Shown: positions 43,575-52,419 of the stretch, one piece after another
Position numbering within the stretch: position 1 is the stretch's first letter
Layout of the letters: every line of letters begins with the position of its first letter
Assembly (NCBI RefSeq): GCF_002080455.1
Contig: NZ_CP020555.1
Span: 3,650,001 to 3,714,000 of the forward strand
DNA: 64,000 nucleotides
Direction of reading: 5' to 3'
Origin: Streptomyces sp. Sge12
GTDB taxonomy: Bacteria; Actinomycetota; Actinomycetes; Streptomycetales; Streptomycetaceae
The notes under the pieces: generated by a model
What the model was told of the DNA's origin: nothing
The model's database searches: none
What the model saw: the letters and a program-made list of their open reading frames with translations, nothing else
Position numbers and translations under genes: made by a program

Positions 43575-44567
43575 TCAGCGCGCCGCCGGCGCGCCCGGCC
43601 ACTCGGGGGCCGGGACCCCGACCGGCTGCACCAGCCAGCCGAACGCCCCCAGCCCGGCGCGGTCCGTCAGCTCGGCCGCCTCACCGGCCGCGGACAGGGC
43701 CCGTACGTAGGCCACCGGGTCGGTCCCGGCCAGCGCCAGCGGGGGCCGGGCACCCGAGACACCGAGGGCGGCCAGCGCCTCGCGCTGGGTCACCAGGACC
43801 GACCCCGGCCCGGCGCAGGAGTCCAGGGCCACGTGCGCGGTCACATCGCACGAGCCGTCCGGGACCGGCGGGACCTCCCGCCCCGCGCGAAAACCCGTCA
43901 GGGTGCCGTACGGGGGCCGCGCGTCCCGGGTGTGCACATAGTCCACCGCCACCGCCAGGCCCCGCTCCAGGGTCGCCCTGACCGCCGCCCAGGCCTCGTC
44001 ACGGGCCCGGCCGATCTCCGCACGGCCGCCGCCCGGCCACCACCGCTCCAGCCAGGCCCGGTCCGCGCCGTCCAGCGGGCCGCCCGCGCTCTCCGTACCG
44101 TCCGGCGCGACCAGGACGTAGCGCCCGTCCTCGGCGATGTCCAGGGGCACGTTGTCCAGCCACTCGTTGGCGAAGAGCAGCCCCACCGCCCCGTCGGGCG
44201 GGGCCGCGACCCAGCGGATCCGCGGGTCGAGCCCGGCCGGCCGCCCGGCCCGTTCCACGGCGTACGGGCGCACCCGCGCCGCCGTCCCCGGCTCCAGCGC
44301 GGCGAGCACCCCGGCCAGCAGCTCCCCCCGCCCGGCCCCCATGTCCACCAGGTCCAGCTCCGCCGGATGCCCGAGCTCGGCGTCCACCCACTCCAGGAGA
44401 CGGGCCACGGCCCCCGCGTACAGCGGCGAGGCGTGCACCGAGGTACGGAAGTGCCCGGCGGGCCCCGGCCCCCCCGGCCGCACGTAGAAGCCCCCCGGCC
44501 CGTACAGCGCGGCGTCCATCGCCGTGCGCCACCGGACCGGATCCACACCTTCACCCTGAGCGCTCAC
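43575..44567 (-). CDS. MidA/NDUFAF7-like SAM-dependent methyltransferase
   Basis: 330 aa. The sequence RWRTAMDAALYGPGGFYVRPGGPGPAGHFRTSVHASPLY and the SAM site LDLVDMGAGRGELLAGVL, then FANEWLDNVPLDIAE, follow the DUF185/MidA family. In eukaryotes NDUFAF7 dimethylates an arginine in the complex I subunit NDUFS2 (NuoD homologue). Bacterial members are uncharacterised, but an orphan nuoD lies 4 kb away here. The GTG at 44567 follows TAGCCT by 7 nt (leaderless). Confidence 0.8.
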   Translation of the reverse strand: MSAQGEGVDPVRWRTAMDAALYGPGGFYVRPGGPGPAGHFRTSVHASPLYAGAVARLLEWVDAELGHPAELDLVDMGAGRGELLAGVLAALEPGTAARVRPYAVERAGRPAGLDPRIRWVAAPPDGAVGLLFANEWLDNVPLDIAEDGRYVLVAPDGTESAGGPLDGADRAWLERWWPGGGRAEIGRARDEAWAAVRATLERGLAVAVDYVHTRDARPPYGTLTGFRAGREVPPVPDGSCDVTAHVALDSCAGPGSVLVTQREALAALGVSGARPPLALAGTDPVAYVRALSAAGEAAELTDRAGLGAFGWLVQPVGVPAPEWPGAPAAR

Positions 44568-44673
44568 CGGACAAAGGCTATGCTTCCGTCCACCTTGGGG
44601 AGTACGCGCCCGGGGCCAGGTTCGGACCTCTGGTTGACTCCAGCACCTATCTGCGTTCCCTACTCTGGGTTAC

Positions 44674-45876
44674 GTGCAGCGCCTCTACGACTTCCTCCGC
44701 AGACACCCGACGGGCGTCGACAGCTTCTGGGCTGTCCTCCTCTTCGGGATCGGGATGCTGGAGGTCGCCGACGACAGTTCCCACAGCACCACCGCACGGC
44801 TGCTCGCCGTCCCCGCGGTGGTGGCGATGAGCGTCGTGGTGGCCCTGCGCCGCAAGTGGACGCAGCAGATGTTCTGGCTGGCCGTCGGCACCGGCGCCTA
44901 CCAGCTGATCACCCACACCGAGGCGAACTACGCCGACCTCGCGATGCTGATCATCCTCTACACGGTCGGGGCCTCCTCCGAGGTCTCGCGCCGGATGTCC
45001 CGTACCGCGCTCGCCATCGGATTCCTCGCCTCCCCCCTGTACGCCGTGCGCTTCGCGGTGGACACGGGCAACCTGCGCTACAACTTGCTCTTCGTGCTCT
45101 TCGCGATCGTCCCGTTCGCCCTCGCCTGGGTGCTCGGCGACTCCCTGCGCACCCGCCGGGCCTACTACGACCAGCTCGTCGAACGCAACCAGCGCCTGGA
45201 GAACCAGCGCGAGGCCCAGGCCAAGGTGGCGGTGGCAGCCGAGCGGGCCCGGATCGCCCGCGAGCTGCACGACGTCGTCGCGCACAACGTTTCGGTGATG
45301 GTGGTCCAGGCGGACGGGGCGGCCTACGTCATGGACGTGGCCCCCGAACAGGCCAAGGAAGCACTCCAGACCATCTCCGGCACCGGCCGCCAGGCCCTCG
45401 CCGAGATGCGGCGGCTGCTGGGCGTCCTGCGCACCGGCGAACCGCAGGAGTCCGAGGACTACGTGCCCCAGCCCGACGTCGAGCAGATCGAGGTCCTGGT
45501 CGAGCAGGTACGGGCAGCAGGACTCTCGGTCGACTTCGAGGTCGAGGGCGCCCCGCGCCCGCTCCCCAGCGGGGTCGAGCTGACGGCGTACCGGATCGTG
45601 CAGGAGGCCCTGACCAACACCCGCAAGCACGGCGGCCCGGACGCCAGCGCCAGCGTCCGGCTGGTCTACTTCGACGACGGGCTCGGCCTGCTCGTCGAGG
45701 ACGACGGGCGGGGCGCGGCCCACGAGCTGTACCAGGACGGCGGCGCCGACGGCGCCGGGCACGGGCTGATCGGCATGCGCGAGCGGATCGGTATGGTCGG
45801 CGGAACCCTGGACGCGGGGCCGCGGCCCGGTGGCGGCTTCCGGATCAGCGCACTGCTTCCCCTGAAGAAGAGATGA
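44674..45876 (+). CDS. NarL-type sensor histidine kinase
   Basis: 400 aa. Four to five membrane helices in residues 15-165 with very short external loops, then a coiled coil (YYDQLVERNQRLENQREAQAKVAVAAERARIARELHD), HisKA_3 with H199 in RELHDVVAHNVSVMV, and an HATPase domain ending GHGLIGMRERIGMVGGTLDAG. The lack of an outer domain suggests an intramembrane signal. The GTG at 44674 follows TACTCT by 7 nt. The response regulator gene follows after 17 bp. Confidence 0.92.
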   Translation: MQRLYDFLRRHPTGVDSFWAVLLFGIGMLEVADDSSHSTTARLLAVPAVVAMSVVVALRRKWTQQMFWLAVGTGAYQLITHTEANYADLAMLIILYTVGASSEVSRRMSRTALAIGFLASPLYAVRFAVDTGNLRYNLLFVLFAIVPFALAWVLGDSLRTRRAYYDQLVERNQRLENQREAQAKVAVAAERARIARELHDVVAHNVSVMVVQADGAAYVMDVAPEQAKEALQTISGTGRQALAEMRRLLGVLRTGEPQESEDYVPQPDVEQIEVLVEQVRAAGLSVDFEVEGAPRPLPSGVELTAYRIVQEALTNTRKHGGPDASASVRLVYFDDGLGLLVEDDGRGAAHELYQDGGADGAGHGLIGMRERIGMVGGTLDAGPRPGGGFRISALLPLKKR

Positions 45877-45893
45877 CGAGGACGAGGTAACTG

Positions 45894-46568
45894 ATGTCCA
45901 TCCGCGTGATGCTGGTCGACGACCAGGTGCTGCTGCGCACCGGTTTCCGTATGGTGCTCGCCGCCCAGCCGGACATGGAGGTCGTCGCAGAGGCCGGCGA
46001 CGGGCTGGAGGCGCTGGAGGTGCTGCGGTCCACGAAGGTGGACGTGGTGCTGATGGACGTCCGCATGCCCCGGCTGGACGGGGTCGAGGCGACCCGGCGC
46101 ATCTGCGAGCCCGAGGAACACCCGAAGGTGATCATCCTGACCACCTTCGACCTGGACGAGTACGCCTTCTCGGGCCTGAAGGCGGGCGCGAGCGGCTTCA
46201 TGCTGAAGGACGTCCCGCCGGGCGAGCTGCTCGCGGCCATCCGCTCGGTGCACAGCGGGGACGCGGTGGTCGCCCCGTCGACGACGCGGCGCCTGCTGGA
46301 CCGCTTCGCCCCGATGCTGCCGACGACCACGCAGGAGCCGCAGAACAAGGAGATCGAGCGGCTGACGGAACGCGAGCGCGAGGTCATGCTGCTCGTGGCG
46401 CAGGGCCTGTCGAACGGCGAGATCGCGGCCCGGCTGGTCCTCTCCGAGGCGACGGTGAAGACCCACGTGGGCCGCATCCTGACCAAGCTGGGGCTGCGCG
46501 ACCGGGTCCAGGTCGTGGTCCTCGCCTACGAGACGGGCCTGGTCCGCGCGGGCGGCGGGGCCGGCTAG
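45894..46568 (+). CDS. NarL/LuxR family response regulator
   Basis: 224 aa. Receiver domain with D9/D10, phosphoacceptor D55, then a LuxR-type HTH (about 155-215: LTEREREVMLLVAQGLSNGEIAARLVLSEATVKTHVGRILTKLGLRDRVQVVVLAYETGLV). Partner of the preceding kinase. The ATG at 45894 has a GAGGACGAGG ribosome region. Target genes are unknown; the nearby convergent PH-domain genes and nuoD are candidates only by position. Confidence 0.93.
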   Translation: MSIRVMLVDDQVLLRTGFRMVLAAQPDMEVVAEAGDGLEALEVLRSTKVDVVLMDVRMPRLDGVEATRRICEPEEHPKVIILTTFDLDEYAFSGLKAGASGFMLKDVPPGELLAAIRSVHSGDAVVAPSTTRRLLDRFAPMLPTTTQEPQNKEIERLTEREREVMLLVAQGLSNGEIAARLVLSEATVKTHVGRILTKLGLRDRVQVVVLAYETGLVRAGGGAG

Positions 46569-46578
46569 AACATCCCCG

Positions 46579-47970
46579 TCACGCCGGCGCTCCCGGCTCC
46601 GGGGCCGACGGCCGTTGCGTCATCCAGCGGTCCGGGCGGGCCGAGGCCCGGGAGGTCCGGGAGCGGGCGGCCTGGGCGTGCAGCAGGGCCGCGGCCTCCG
46701 GCTCCGGGCGGAGCCGGGCCGTGACCGTGCAGTTCGCGCCGGTGTCCACGTGGACGTCGGCCACGCCGCGGGCACGGGCCCACGGGCCCTGCGTGAAGCG
46801 GACGCTCTGCACCTTGGCGTGCGGGACGATCTCCGTACGCCGGCACAGGCGGCCGTGCCGGGCGGCGAACACCTCCGGGGACACGGCCAGGGCGTAGCCC
46901 TTCCACCACACCGGGACCACCCAGCGGGAACCGGTCCGCGGGGAGCCGGAGAAGGACAGGGCCGCCAGGTCCACCCCCGGCAGCACCCGCGCGATGACCG
47001 CGAAGGCGGCCTCCCGCGAGGCCACCGGGACCAGGACCGTGTTGTTCGAGCCCGCGACCTTCAGCTCCACGCGGACCAGGCCGCGCCGCCGCCACAGCAG
47101 CGGCTCCACGATCCGTACGTTCTGCACGCGCCCGGGCGGCACGGTCTCGTGCGCCCGGTCCAGCAGGCCGTGGTCCAGGCGCAGCCCGTCCGGGGACTCG
47201 GCGACCCGCCAGTCGTACTCGGTGAGGAAGCGGCCGACGGTACCCGCCCAGACCGCGCCGAGCATCGGGAGCACGGAGACGAGGGCGGCCCACGGGCTGG
47301 AGCTGAGCCACCACACGACGACCGGCACGGTCAGCCCGGGGACCAGCAGGGCCCACACGCCCAGATTGAGCAGGAGCGACACGACGAGCTCGCGCGGCGT
47401 CACCCGCAGCAGTTCGCGTTCGGGGGCCTCGCCCAGGCGTACCGCCTCCTCGGGGGCGAAACCGGCCGCGCGGGCGAGGAGCTCGGCGCGCAGGGCAACG
47501 GCCTCCTTCTCCCCGAGGAAGGACAGCTGGTCCTTCTCCTCGGTGCCGATGACGTCGAGCCGCAGGCTCGCGACACCGGTCAGCCGGGCCAGGAGGGGGC
47601 GGGTGACGTCCACGGCCTGGAGCCGGTCGAGCCGGATGTGCGCGGTGCGCCGGAAGAGGAGCCCGCTGCGGATGCGCAGTTCGGTGTCGGTGATGGCGTA
47701 GTGGGTGAACCACCAGCTGAGGAAGCCGTACGCGCCGAAGACCACGACCAGGCCGGCCAGCGCCGCCACCCGCAGCAGGGCGGACAGGTCGGCCACCCAC
47801 CTCCCGGCCTGGTCGCCCTGCTGGGCGAGGATGCCGACGGTCGCGGCGATCGGGACCCAGGCGCGGCGCAGCGGGGTGAAGGGGTGCAGCCGGCGCTCCA
47901 CCGGTCCGCCGGCGGCGGGCGCGGCAGCGCCCTCGGGGCGGGGGCCGAAGCCCTCCGGGCCGGGGCTCAC
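46579..47970 (-). CDS. PH-domain (bPH2/YdbT-like) membrane protein
   Basis: 463 aa. Repeating unit of paired membrane helices followed by a bacterial PH domain: the first after GFLSWWFTHYAITDTELRIRSGLLFRRTAHIRLDRLQAVDV, the second after FLTEYDWRVAESPDGLRLDHGLLDRAHETVPPGRVQNVRIV, and a third C-terminal one (AARHGRLCRRTEIVPHAKVQSVRFTQGP). This is the YdbT type of B. subtilis, which with YdbS protects against some bacteriocins. The GTG at 47970 overlaps the upstream ydbS-like gene by 4 nt. Confidence 0.85.
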   Translation of the reverse strand: MSPGPEGFGPRPEGAAAPAAGGPVERRLHPFTPLRRAWVPIAATVGILAQQGDQAGRWVADLSALLRVAALAGLVVVFGAYGFLSWWFTHYAITDTELRIRSGLLFRRTAHIRLDRLQAVDVTRPLLARLTGVASLRLDVIGTEEKDQLSFLGEKEAVALRAELLARAAGFAPEEAVRLGEAPERELLRVTPRELVVSLLLNLGVWALLVPGLTVPVVVWWLSSSPWAALVSVLPMLGAVWAGTVGRFLTEYDWRVAESPDGLRLDHGLLDRAHETVPPGRVQNVRIVEPLLWRRRGLVRVELKVAGSNNTVLVPVASREAAFAVIARVLPGVDLAALSFSGSPRTGSRWVVPVWWKGYALAVSPEVFAARHGRLCRRTEIVPHAKVQSVRFTQGPWARARGVADVHVDTGANCTVTARLRPEPEAAALLHAQAARSRTSRASARPDRWMTQRPSAPEPGAPA

Positions 47971-48458
47971 AGACCCGCCGACCTTGCCTCGCCGAGGGCG
48001 GTCAGCCGGTCGCGCAGCCGCTCCGCCTCGGCCGGCACCAGCCCGGGGATCTTCGCGTCGCTGGCGGCCGCGGCCGTGTGCAGCTGTACGGAGGCCAGGC
48101 CGAAGCGGCGTTCCAGCGGGCCCGAGGTGACCTCGACCAGCTGCATCCGCCCGTACGGGACCACGGTCTCCTCCCGCCAGAGCACGCCCCGGCTGATCAG
48201 CAGGTCGTCCGCGCGCTCGGCGTACCGCCAGGAGCGCCAGTTCCGGCCGAGGAGCACCCAGCCCCAGGCCAGGACCAGCAGCCAGAACACCCCGAGGACC
48301 GCCCACACCGGGCCGAGCGTCAGCCCCGTGACGACGGAGGTCACGACGGCGAGCAGCACCGTCCATGTCACCAGCAGCGTCCGCCGCAGAGTGAGCAGCC
48401 CGCCCGGCAGCCCGACCCACGCGGGGCCGCCCGTCTCGCCCATTGTCCCCGTTTCCAT
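47967..48458 (-). CDS. PH-domain (bPH2/YdbS-like) membrane protein
   Basis: 163 aa. Two membrane helices (about 25-47 and 50-72) and one bPH2 domain (RYAERADDLLISRGVLWREETVVPYGRMQLVEVTSGPLERRFGLASVQLHTAAAASDAKIPGL). It is the short partner of the following YdbT-like protein; the pair is translated with a GTGA overlap. The ATG at 48458 follows TAGGGT by 6 nt, so it is probably leaderless and its promoter overlaps that of nuoD. Confidence 0.85.
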   Translation of the reverse strand: METGTMGETGGPAWVGLPGGLLTLRRTLLVTWTVLLAVVTSVVTGLTLGPVWAVLGVFWLLVLAWGWVLLGRNWRSWRYAERADDLLISRGVLWREETVVPYGRMQLVEVTSGPLERRFGLASVQLHTAAAASDAKIPGLVPAEAERLRDRLTALGEARSAGL

Positions 48459-48464
48459 GCGTCC

Positions 48465-48483
48465 ACCCTAGGGCTGAGACAAT
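48465..48483. promoter_or_regulatory. Overlapping divergent -10 elements (PH-domain operon / nuoD)
   Basis: Minus-strand TAGGGT (48465-48470) and plus-strand GACAAT (48478-48483) lie 7 bp apart, each 6 nt from its start codon. Start codons of the two genes are only 31 bp apart. Each -35 region must fall on the other gene's start codon, so the promoters cannot be used at the same time. Confidence 0.5.
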
Positions 48484-48489
48484 GCCCGC

Positions 48490-49632
48490 ATGACGGAGAC
48501 CACGGTCGGTATCGGCGGAGCGGCGGAGAGCACCGACATGGTGCTCAACATCGGCCCCCAGCACCCTTCCACGCACGGCGTGCTGCGCCTGCGCCTCGTC
48601 CTGGACGGCGAGCGGATCGTCAGCGCCGAACCGGTGGTCGGCTACATGCACCGCGGCGCCGAGAAACTCTTCGAGGCCCGCGACTACCGGCAGATCGTGA
48701 TGCTGGCGAACCGCCACGACTGGCTGTCCGCCTTCTCGAACGAGCTGGGCGTGGTCATGGCCGTCGAGCGGATGCTCGGCATGGAGGTCCCCGAGCGGGC
48801 CGTATGGATGCGGACGCTGCTGGCCGAGCTGAACCGGGTACTGAACCACCTGATGTTCCTCGGCTCGTATCCGCTCGAACTGGGCGGAATCACCCCGATC
48901 TTCCACGCGTTCCGCGAGCGCGAGGAGCTCCAGGCCGTGATGGAGGAGATCTCCGGCGGCCGCATGCACTACATGTTCAACCGCGTCGGCGGCCTCAAGG
49001 AGGACCTCCCGGCCGGCTGGCTCGGCCGGGCCCGCGCCGCGATCGCCGACGTCCGGAGCCGGATGGACGTCTACGACAAGCTCGTCCACGGGAACGAGAT
49101 CTTCCGCGCCCGTACGCGCGGCGTCGGCGTCCTGTCCGCCGAGGCGGTGCACGCGTACGGGGTCTCCGGCCCGATCGCCCGCGCCTCCGGCGTCGACTTC
49201 GACCTGCGACGCGACGAGCCGTACCTGGCCTACGGCGAGCTCCAGGACGTCCTGAAGGTGATCACCCGCACCGAGGGCGACTGCCTGGCCCGCTTCGAGT
49301 GCCTGCTCGACCAGACCCACAACGCGCTCGACCTGGCCGTGGCCTGCCTGGACCGGATGGACGCCCTCCCGCCCGGCCCGGTCAACCAGCGGCTGCCCAA
49401 GGTCCTGAAGGCGCCCGAGGGACACACCTACGCCTGGACCGAGAACCCGCTCGGCATCAACGGCTACTACCTCGTCTCCAAGGGCGAGAAGACCCCGTAC
49501 CGGCTGAAGCTGCGCAGCGCCTCGTACAACAACATCCAGGCGCTGGCGGTGCTGCTGCCGGGGCAGTTGGTCGCGGACATGGTGGCGATCCTGGGCTCGC
49601 TCTTCTTCGTGGTCGGCGACATCGACAAATAG
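48490..49632 (+). CDS. nuoD: NADH-quinone oxidoreductase subunit D (orphan NuoD)
   Basis: 380 aa, 49-kDa-type subunit of complex I. Conserved NIGPQHPSTHGVLRLRLVLDGE, VVGYMHRGAEKLFE, NRHDWLSAFSNELGV, and C-terminal KTPYRLKLRSASYNNIQALAVLLPGQLVADMVAILGSLFFVVGDIDK. No other nuo gene is adjacent, so this is a stand-alone paralogue (often called NuoD2 in Streptomyces), probably in addition to a full nuo operon elsewhere. The ATG at 48490 follows GACAAT by 6 nt. Confidence 0.9.
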   Translation: MTETTVGIGGAAESTDMVLNIGPQHPSTHGVLRLRLVLDGERIVSAEPVVGYMHRGAEKLFEARDYRQIVMLANRHDWLSAFSNELGVVMAVERMLGMEVPERAVWMRTLLAELNRVLNHLMFLGSYPLELGGITPIFHAFREREELQAVMEEISGGRMHYMFNRVGGLKEDLPAGWLGRARAAIADVRSRMDVYDKLVHGNEIFRARTRGVGVLSAEAVHAYGVSGPIARASGVDFDLRRDEPYLAYGELQDVLKVITRTEGDCLARFECLLDQTHNALDLAVACLDRMDALPPGPVNQRLPKVLKAPEGHTYAWTENPLGINGYYLVSKGEKTPYRLKLRSASYNNIQALAVLLPGQLVADMVAILGSLFFVVGDIDK

Positions 49633-49669
49633 GCCGTCCCGCGGACATGTCCGGATCTAGGCTGTCCAC

Positions 49670-50506
49670 ATGATCACTGGCATATACACCGACTACCTGG
49701 CCCGGATCGGCATCACGGACCCCGGATCCCCCTCCGTGGAAGGGCTGTTCGCACTCACGCGGGCCCATCTGGAGCGGATCCCGTTCGAGAACACCGAGAT
49801 CCAGCTGGGCCGGCCGCCGGGCATCGACCCGGAGCTGTCCGTGCGCCGCATCGGCGCCGGGCGCGGCGGCTACTGCTTCCACCTCAACGGGGCCTTCGCG
49901 GCCCTGCTGGAGCAGCTCGGCTACGACGTGACCCGCCACGTCGGAGGCATGTCCGCGGATCCGCAGTCCACGGAGGTGAGCGGCGACCACCTCACCCTGA
50001 CCGTACGGATCGACGGTGAGGCCCACTTCGTGGACGTCGGCCTCGGCGACGGCCCGCCCGAGCCGCTGCCCCTGCGCGAGGGCCGCTACGAACGGGGCTT
50101 CGGATACGGGCTGCGACCGCTTGCCGACGGTGCGGGCTGGACCTTCCTCAACGAGGAGTCGCCCTTCCCGGCGATGAACTTCCGCTCGGCCCCGGCCACG
50201 ATGGCCGACTTCGCGGCCGAGCACCTGCGGCTCTCCACCGCCGAGGACTCCCCCTTCCTGCAGTCCTTCTTCATGCTGCGGCGCAACGCCGGGGTCATGA
50301 ACCGCCTGCACGGCAAGATCCTGCTGACCCTCGACCCGGCGGGCGGACGCGACAAGCGCGAACTGGCCGGACCGGAGGAGCTCTTCGAGGCCATGGCCAC
50401 GGTCTTCGGGCGGGAGCTCGACGACCTGACGGCGGCGGACCGGGCCGCGCTGTGGGCCCGCATCGAGCGGGCGCACGAGGTGTGGCTCGCCGCCCAGCAG
50501 GACTGA
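49670..50506 (+). CDS. Arylamine N-acetyltransferase
   Basis: 278 aa. Transfers acetyl from acetyl-CoA to arylamines, hydrazines or hydroxylamines. The Cys-His-Asp triad is visible: C69 in RGGYCFHLNGAF, His in SGDHLTLTV, and Asp in HFVDVGLGDG. Length and the PFENTEIQLGR opening agree with the NAT family. In actinomycetes NATs sometimes act in amide synthesis; no biosynthetic genes are nearby. The ATG at 49670 follows TAGGCT by 6 nt (leaderless), 37 bp after nuoD. Confidence 0.93.
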   Translation: MITGIYTDYLARIGITDPGSPSVEGLFALTRAHLERIPFENTEIQLGRPPGIDPELSVRRIGAGRGGYCFHLNGAFAALLEQLGYDVTRHVGGMSADPQSTEVSGDHLTLTVRIDGEAHFVDVGLGDGPPEPLPLREGRYERGFGYGLRPLADGAGWTFLNEESPFPAMNFRSAPATMADFAAEHLRLSTAEDSPFLQSFFMLRRNAGVMNRLHGKILLTLDPAGGRDKRELAGPEELFEAMATVFGRELDDLTAADRAALWARIERAHEVWLAAQQD

Positions 50507-50535
50507 TGTCGGTGGGGCAGGGCAGACTGGGCGCC

Positions 50536-50751
50536 ATGTCCCACTCCCCCCGCCGGGCCTGCCCCGCCTGCGGCCGCGACTGCGCCGTCACCGCCGGCCG
50601 GATCGCCCGCCACGACCCGCCCTCGGGGCGGGGGCGCGGCGATCTGGTCTCCTGCCCCGGCTCCCGTGCGCGGGTCGCCCTCGGCGCCTCGGCCCCCACC
50701 CTGGACGGCTTCACCCTCCCCGAACACCCGGGCCAACTCCCCCTGTTCTGA
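50536..50751 (+). CDS. Small zinc-ribbon-like Streptomyces protein, 71 aa
   Basis: MSHSPRRACPACGRDCAVTA opens the protein, with C-x2-C-x3-C; a further Cys lies in DLVSCPGSR, and the C-terminus is LPEHPGQLPLF. Four cysteines suggest one metal site. Similar short proteins are common in Streptomyces, with unknown role. The ATG at 50536 follows CAGACT by 7 nt; the frame extends back to 50452 inside the NAT gene, which is not used. It stops just before the repeat element. Confidence 0.65.
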   Translation: MSHSPRRACPACGRDCAVTAGRIARHDPPSGRGRGDLVSCPGSRARVALGASAPTLDGFTLPEHPGQLPLF

Positions 50752-51310
50752 AGGCTCCGCCCCGCCCCGCCCCGCCGTTGCACGGGGCTCCGCCCCGGCC
50801 CCCGCGCCTCAAACGCCGGCGAGGCTTGATGCGGCGGGGTCGTGGGGTGGGTCGGTGCCCCGCACGAGGGTCTCCTCGGCTCGGCGCGCGCGGCGGCGTC
50901 GTGGCCGTACGGCGGGGGTCGCGCCTCGTCCTGCGGGGACCCTCCTGCGTGTCCCCGCCCCAAGGCAGGCTCCGACCGTGCCCGGGACCTGACCTCGGGG
51001 TGTGTCGGCGGAGGGGAGTGGGGACGGGGCGGGGTGTCCCCGCAGGACGAGGCGCGACCACCGGGTACGGCCGAGACATGCCCGCGCGCGCCGAGCCGAG
51101 GAGACACCCCGCCCCGGCCCCGCGCACCGACCCAGTCCGACATGCCCGCACCACTCAGCAACGCCGCTCACGAAGGCACGGGCCCGCACCACTCAGCCTC
51201 GCCGGCGATTGAGGCGCGGGTCCGGGCAGCGCCCGGCACACCACCGCGAGCCGCACACCGCCGAGCCGCCCGCAGGGCACCCGGCAGCGCCCGGGACACG
51301 GGGCCGGGCG
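50752..51310. repeat. Non-coding inverted-repeat element of about 420 bp
   Basis: No believable gene lies here. Outer ends are CGCGCCTCAAACGCCGGCGA (within 50802-50825) and its near complement (51195-51219). Inside are two perfect inverted blocks: 50871-50893 with 51082-51104 (23 bp) and 50917-50940 with 51036-51059 (24 bp), with imperfect matches between them. The centre is about 50941-51035. A small GGGGC/GCCCC hairpin (50784-50796) precedes it. The outer motif resembles a short intergenic repeat family that I know from many Streptomyces genomes. Confidence 0.8.
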
Positions 51311-52321
51311 TCAGGAGATCGCCGTGCGGAGGCGGACCACGTCGATCGGCTCGGTCTCGTCGTGCGCCGTCAGGTCGATGACCTGGCCCACCGCGCGGGT
51401 CTCGTCGGTCGCCGGCTTGAACTCCGGCTCCGCAACGGCCTGCGCGGACTCCGCCTTGTGCACGGCGAGTGCCTCGGCTCCGACCACGTCCGCCAGGTCC
51501 TCGTTCTGGACCGCCTCGATCACCGCGCGGGCCTGCGCCGCGTTCTTGGTGCCGAAGAAGTCGAAGCCGCCCTCGACTCGGGAGGCCGTGCGCCGCTGGG
51601 CCGCGTACGGGGCCACCGCGGCCGCCGGACGGCGCGCGGGCACCGAGGCCGCCGCGGCCGGTGTGGGGGCGTGGCTCCGCCCGGGGCCGGGCTCCGGGTC
51701 CGAGGGGGCCGGCGGGGCCGGCGGCAGCTCCCGCGTCTGCCGCCGGCGGGCCAGCGCGCCCAGCGCCGCGTGGGCCCGGGCGTAGCCGACCGCGGTGGGT
51801 GCGCCCGCGGAGGTGCGCTCCTCGGTGACGGCCGGAAGTTCCTTGGGGGCGGCGGCCGGAGCCGCGGACGCCTCGATGGCCAGCAGTCGGCGGCCCTCCA
51901 GGGCGCTGGCGCGCTCGGTCTCGGCGGTCGCGTACCGGCGCAGCAGCGCCGCGTGCTCGCCGCGCAGGCCGGCCAGTTCGACGCGTTTGGCCCGCAGCTT
52001 GGCGTCGAGCCTGGCCCGCAGCACCCGGGCCTCTTCGAGGTCGGATTCGAGCTCGGCTATCCGCTCGTCGGTCCGCCATTCGTCCTTGACCCGCTCGCGC
52101 GCGAGTTCGGCGACGCGGCGGCCCGCCGAGCGGTCCCAGGCGCGCATGACGACGGCGCCGGCGACCCCGGCGGCCGCCGTGACGGCCACGAGCAGCCGCA
52201 GCGCCGTCGGTTCCGCCAGCAACCAGGCCGCGCCCGCACTGGCGACGGACACGCCGGCCACGGTCGTCGGCGTGAGCAGCCGGTGCAGGGGTTCGGGATT
52301 GCGGTGGCGTCCACGGGGCAT
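51311..52321 (-). CDS. Membrane protein with coiled coil, unknown function
   Basis: 336 aa. Two short membrane helices (about 16-33 and 38-55, TTVAGVSVASAGAAWLL and LRLLVAVTAAAGVAGAVV) are followed by a coiled coil (about 65-135: RRVAELARERVKDEWRTDERIAELESDLEEARVLRARLDAKL). A disordered Ala/Pro segment and a C-terminal conserved patch (GGFDFFGTKNAAQARAVIEAVQNEDLADVVGAEAL) come next. It could organise a membrane-associated complex. The ATG at 52321 follows TAAATT by 7 nt (leaderless). Confidence 0.75.
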   Translation of the reverse strand: MPRGRHRNPEPLHRLLTPTTVAGVSVASAGAAWLLAEPTALRLLVAVTAAAGVAGAVVMRAWDRSAGRRVAELARERVKDEWRTDERIAELESDLEEARVLRARLDAKLRAKRVELAGLRGEHAALLRRYATAETERASALEGRRLLAIEASAAPAAAPKELPAVTEERTSAGAPTAVGYARAHAALGALARRRQTRELPPAPPAPSDPEPGPGRSHAPTPAAAASVPARRPAAAVAPYAAQRRTASRVEGGFDFFGTKNAAQARAVIEAVQNEDLADVVGAEALAVHKAESAQAVAEPEFKPATDETRAVGQVIDLTAHDETEPIDVVRLRTAIS

Positions 52322-52419
52322 GGCCCGAAATTTACAGGGCATGGGGGTCGAGTGGGATACCCGCCCGGCAAACTCTTCCCGGGCAGTTACCCCACATTTC
52401 TCCATCAACCCCGTGCGCG

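Noticed and set aside
50295..51161. Long frames on both strands in the inverted-repeat region
   Set aside because: They encode only Arg/Pro/Gly/Ala strings, repeat each other because the DNA is an inverted repeat, and lack ribosome sites.
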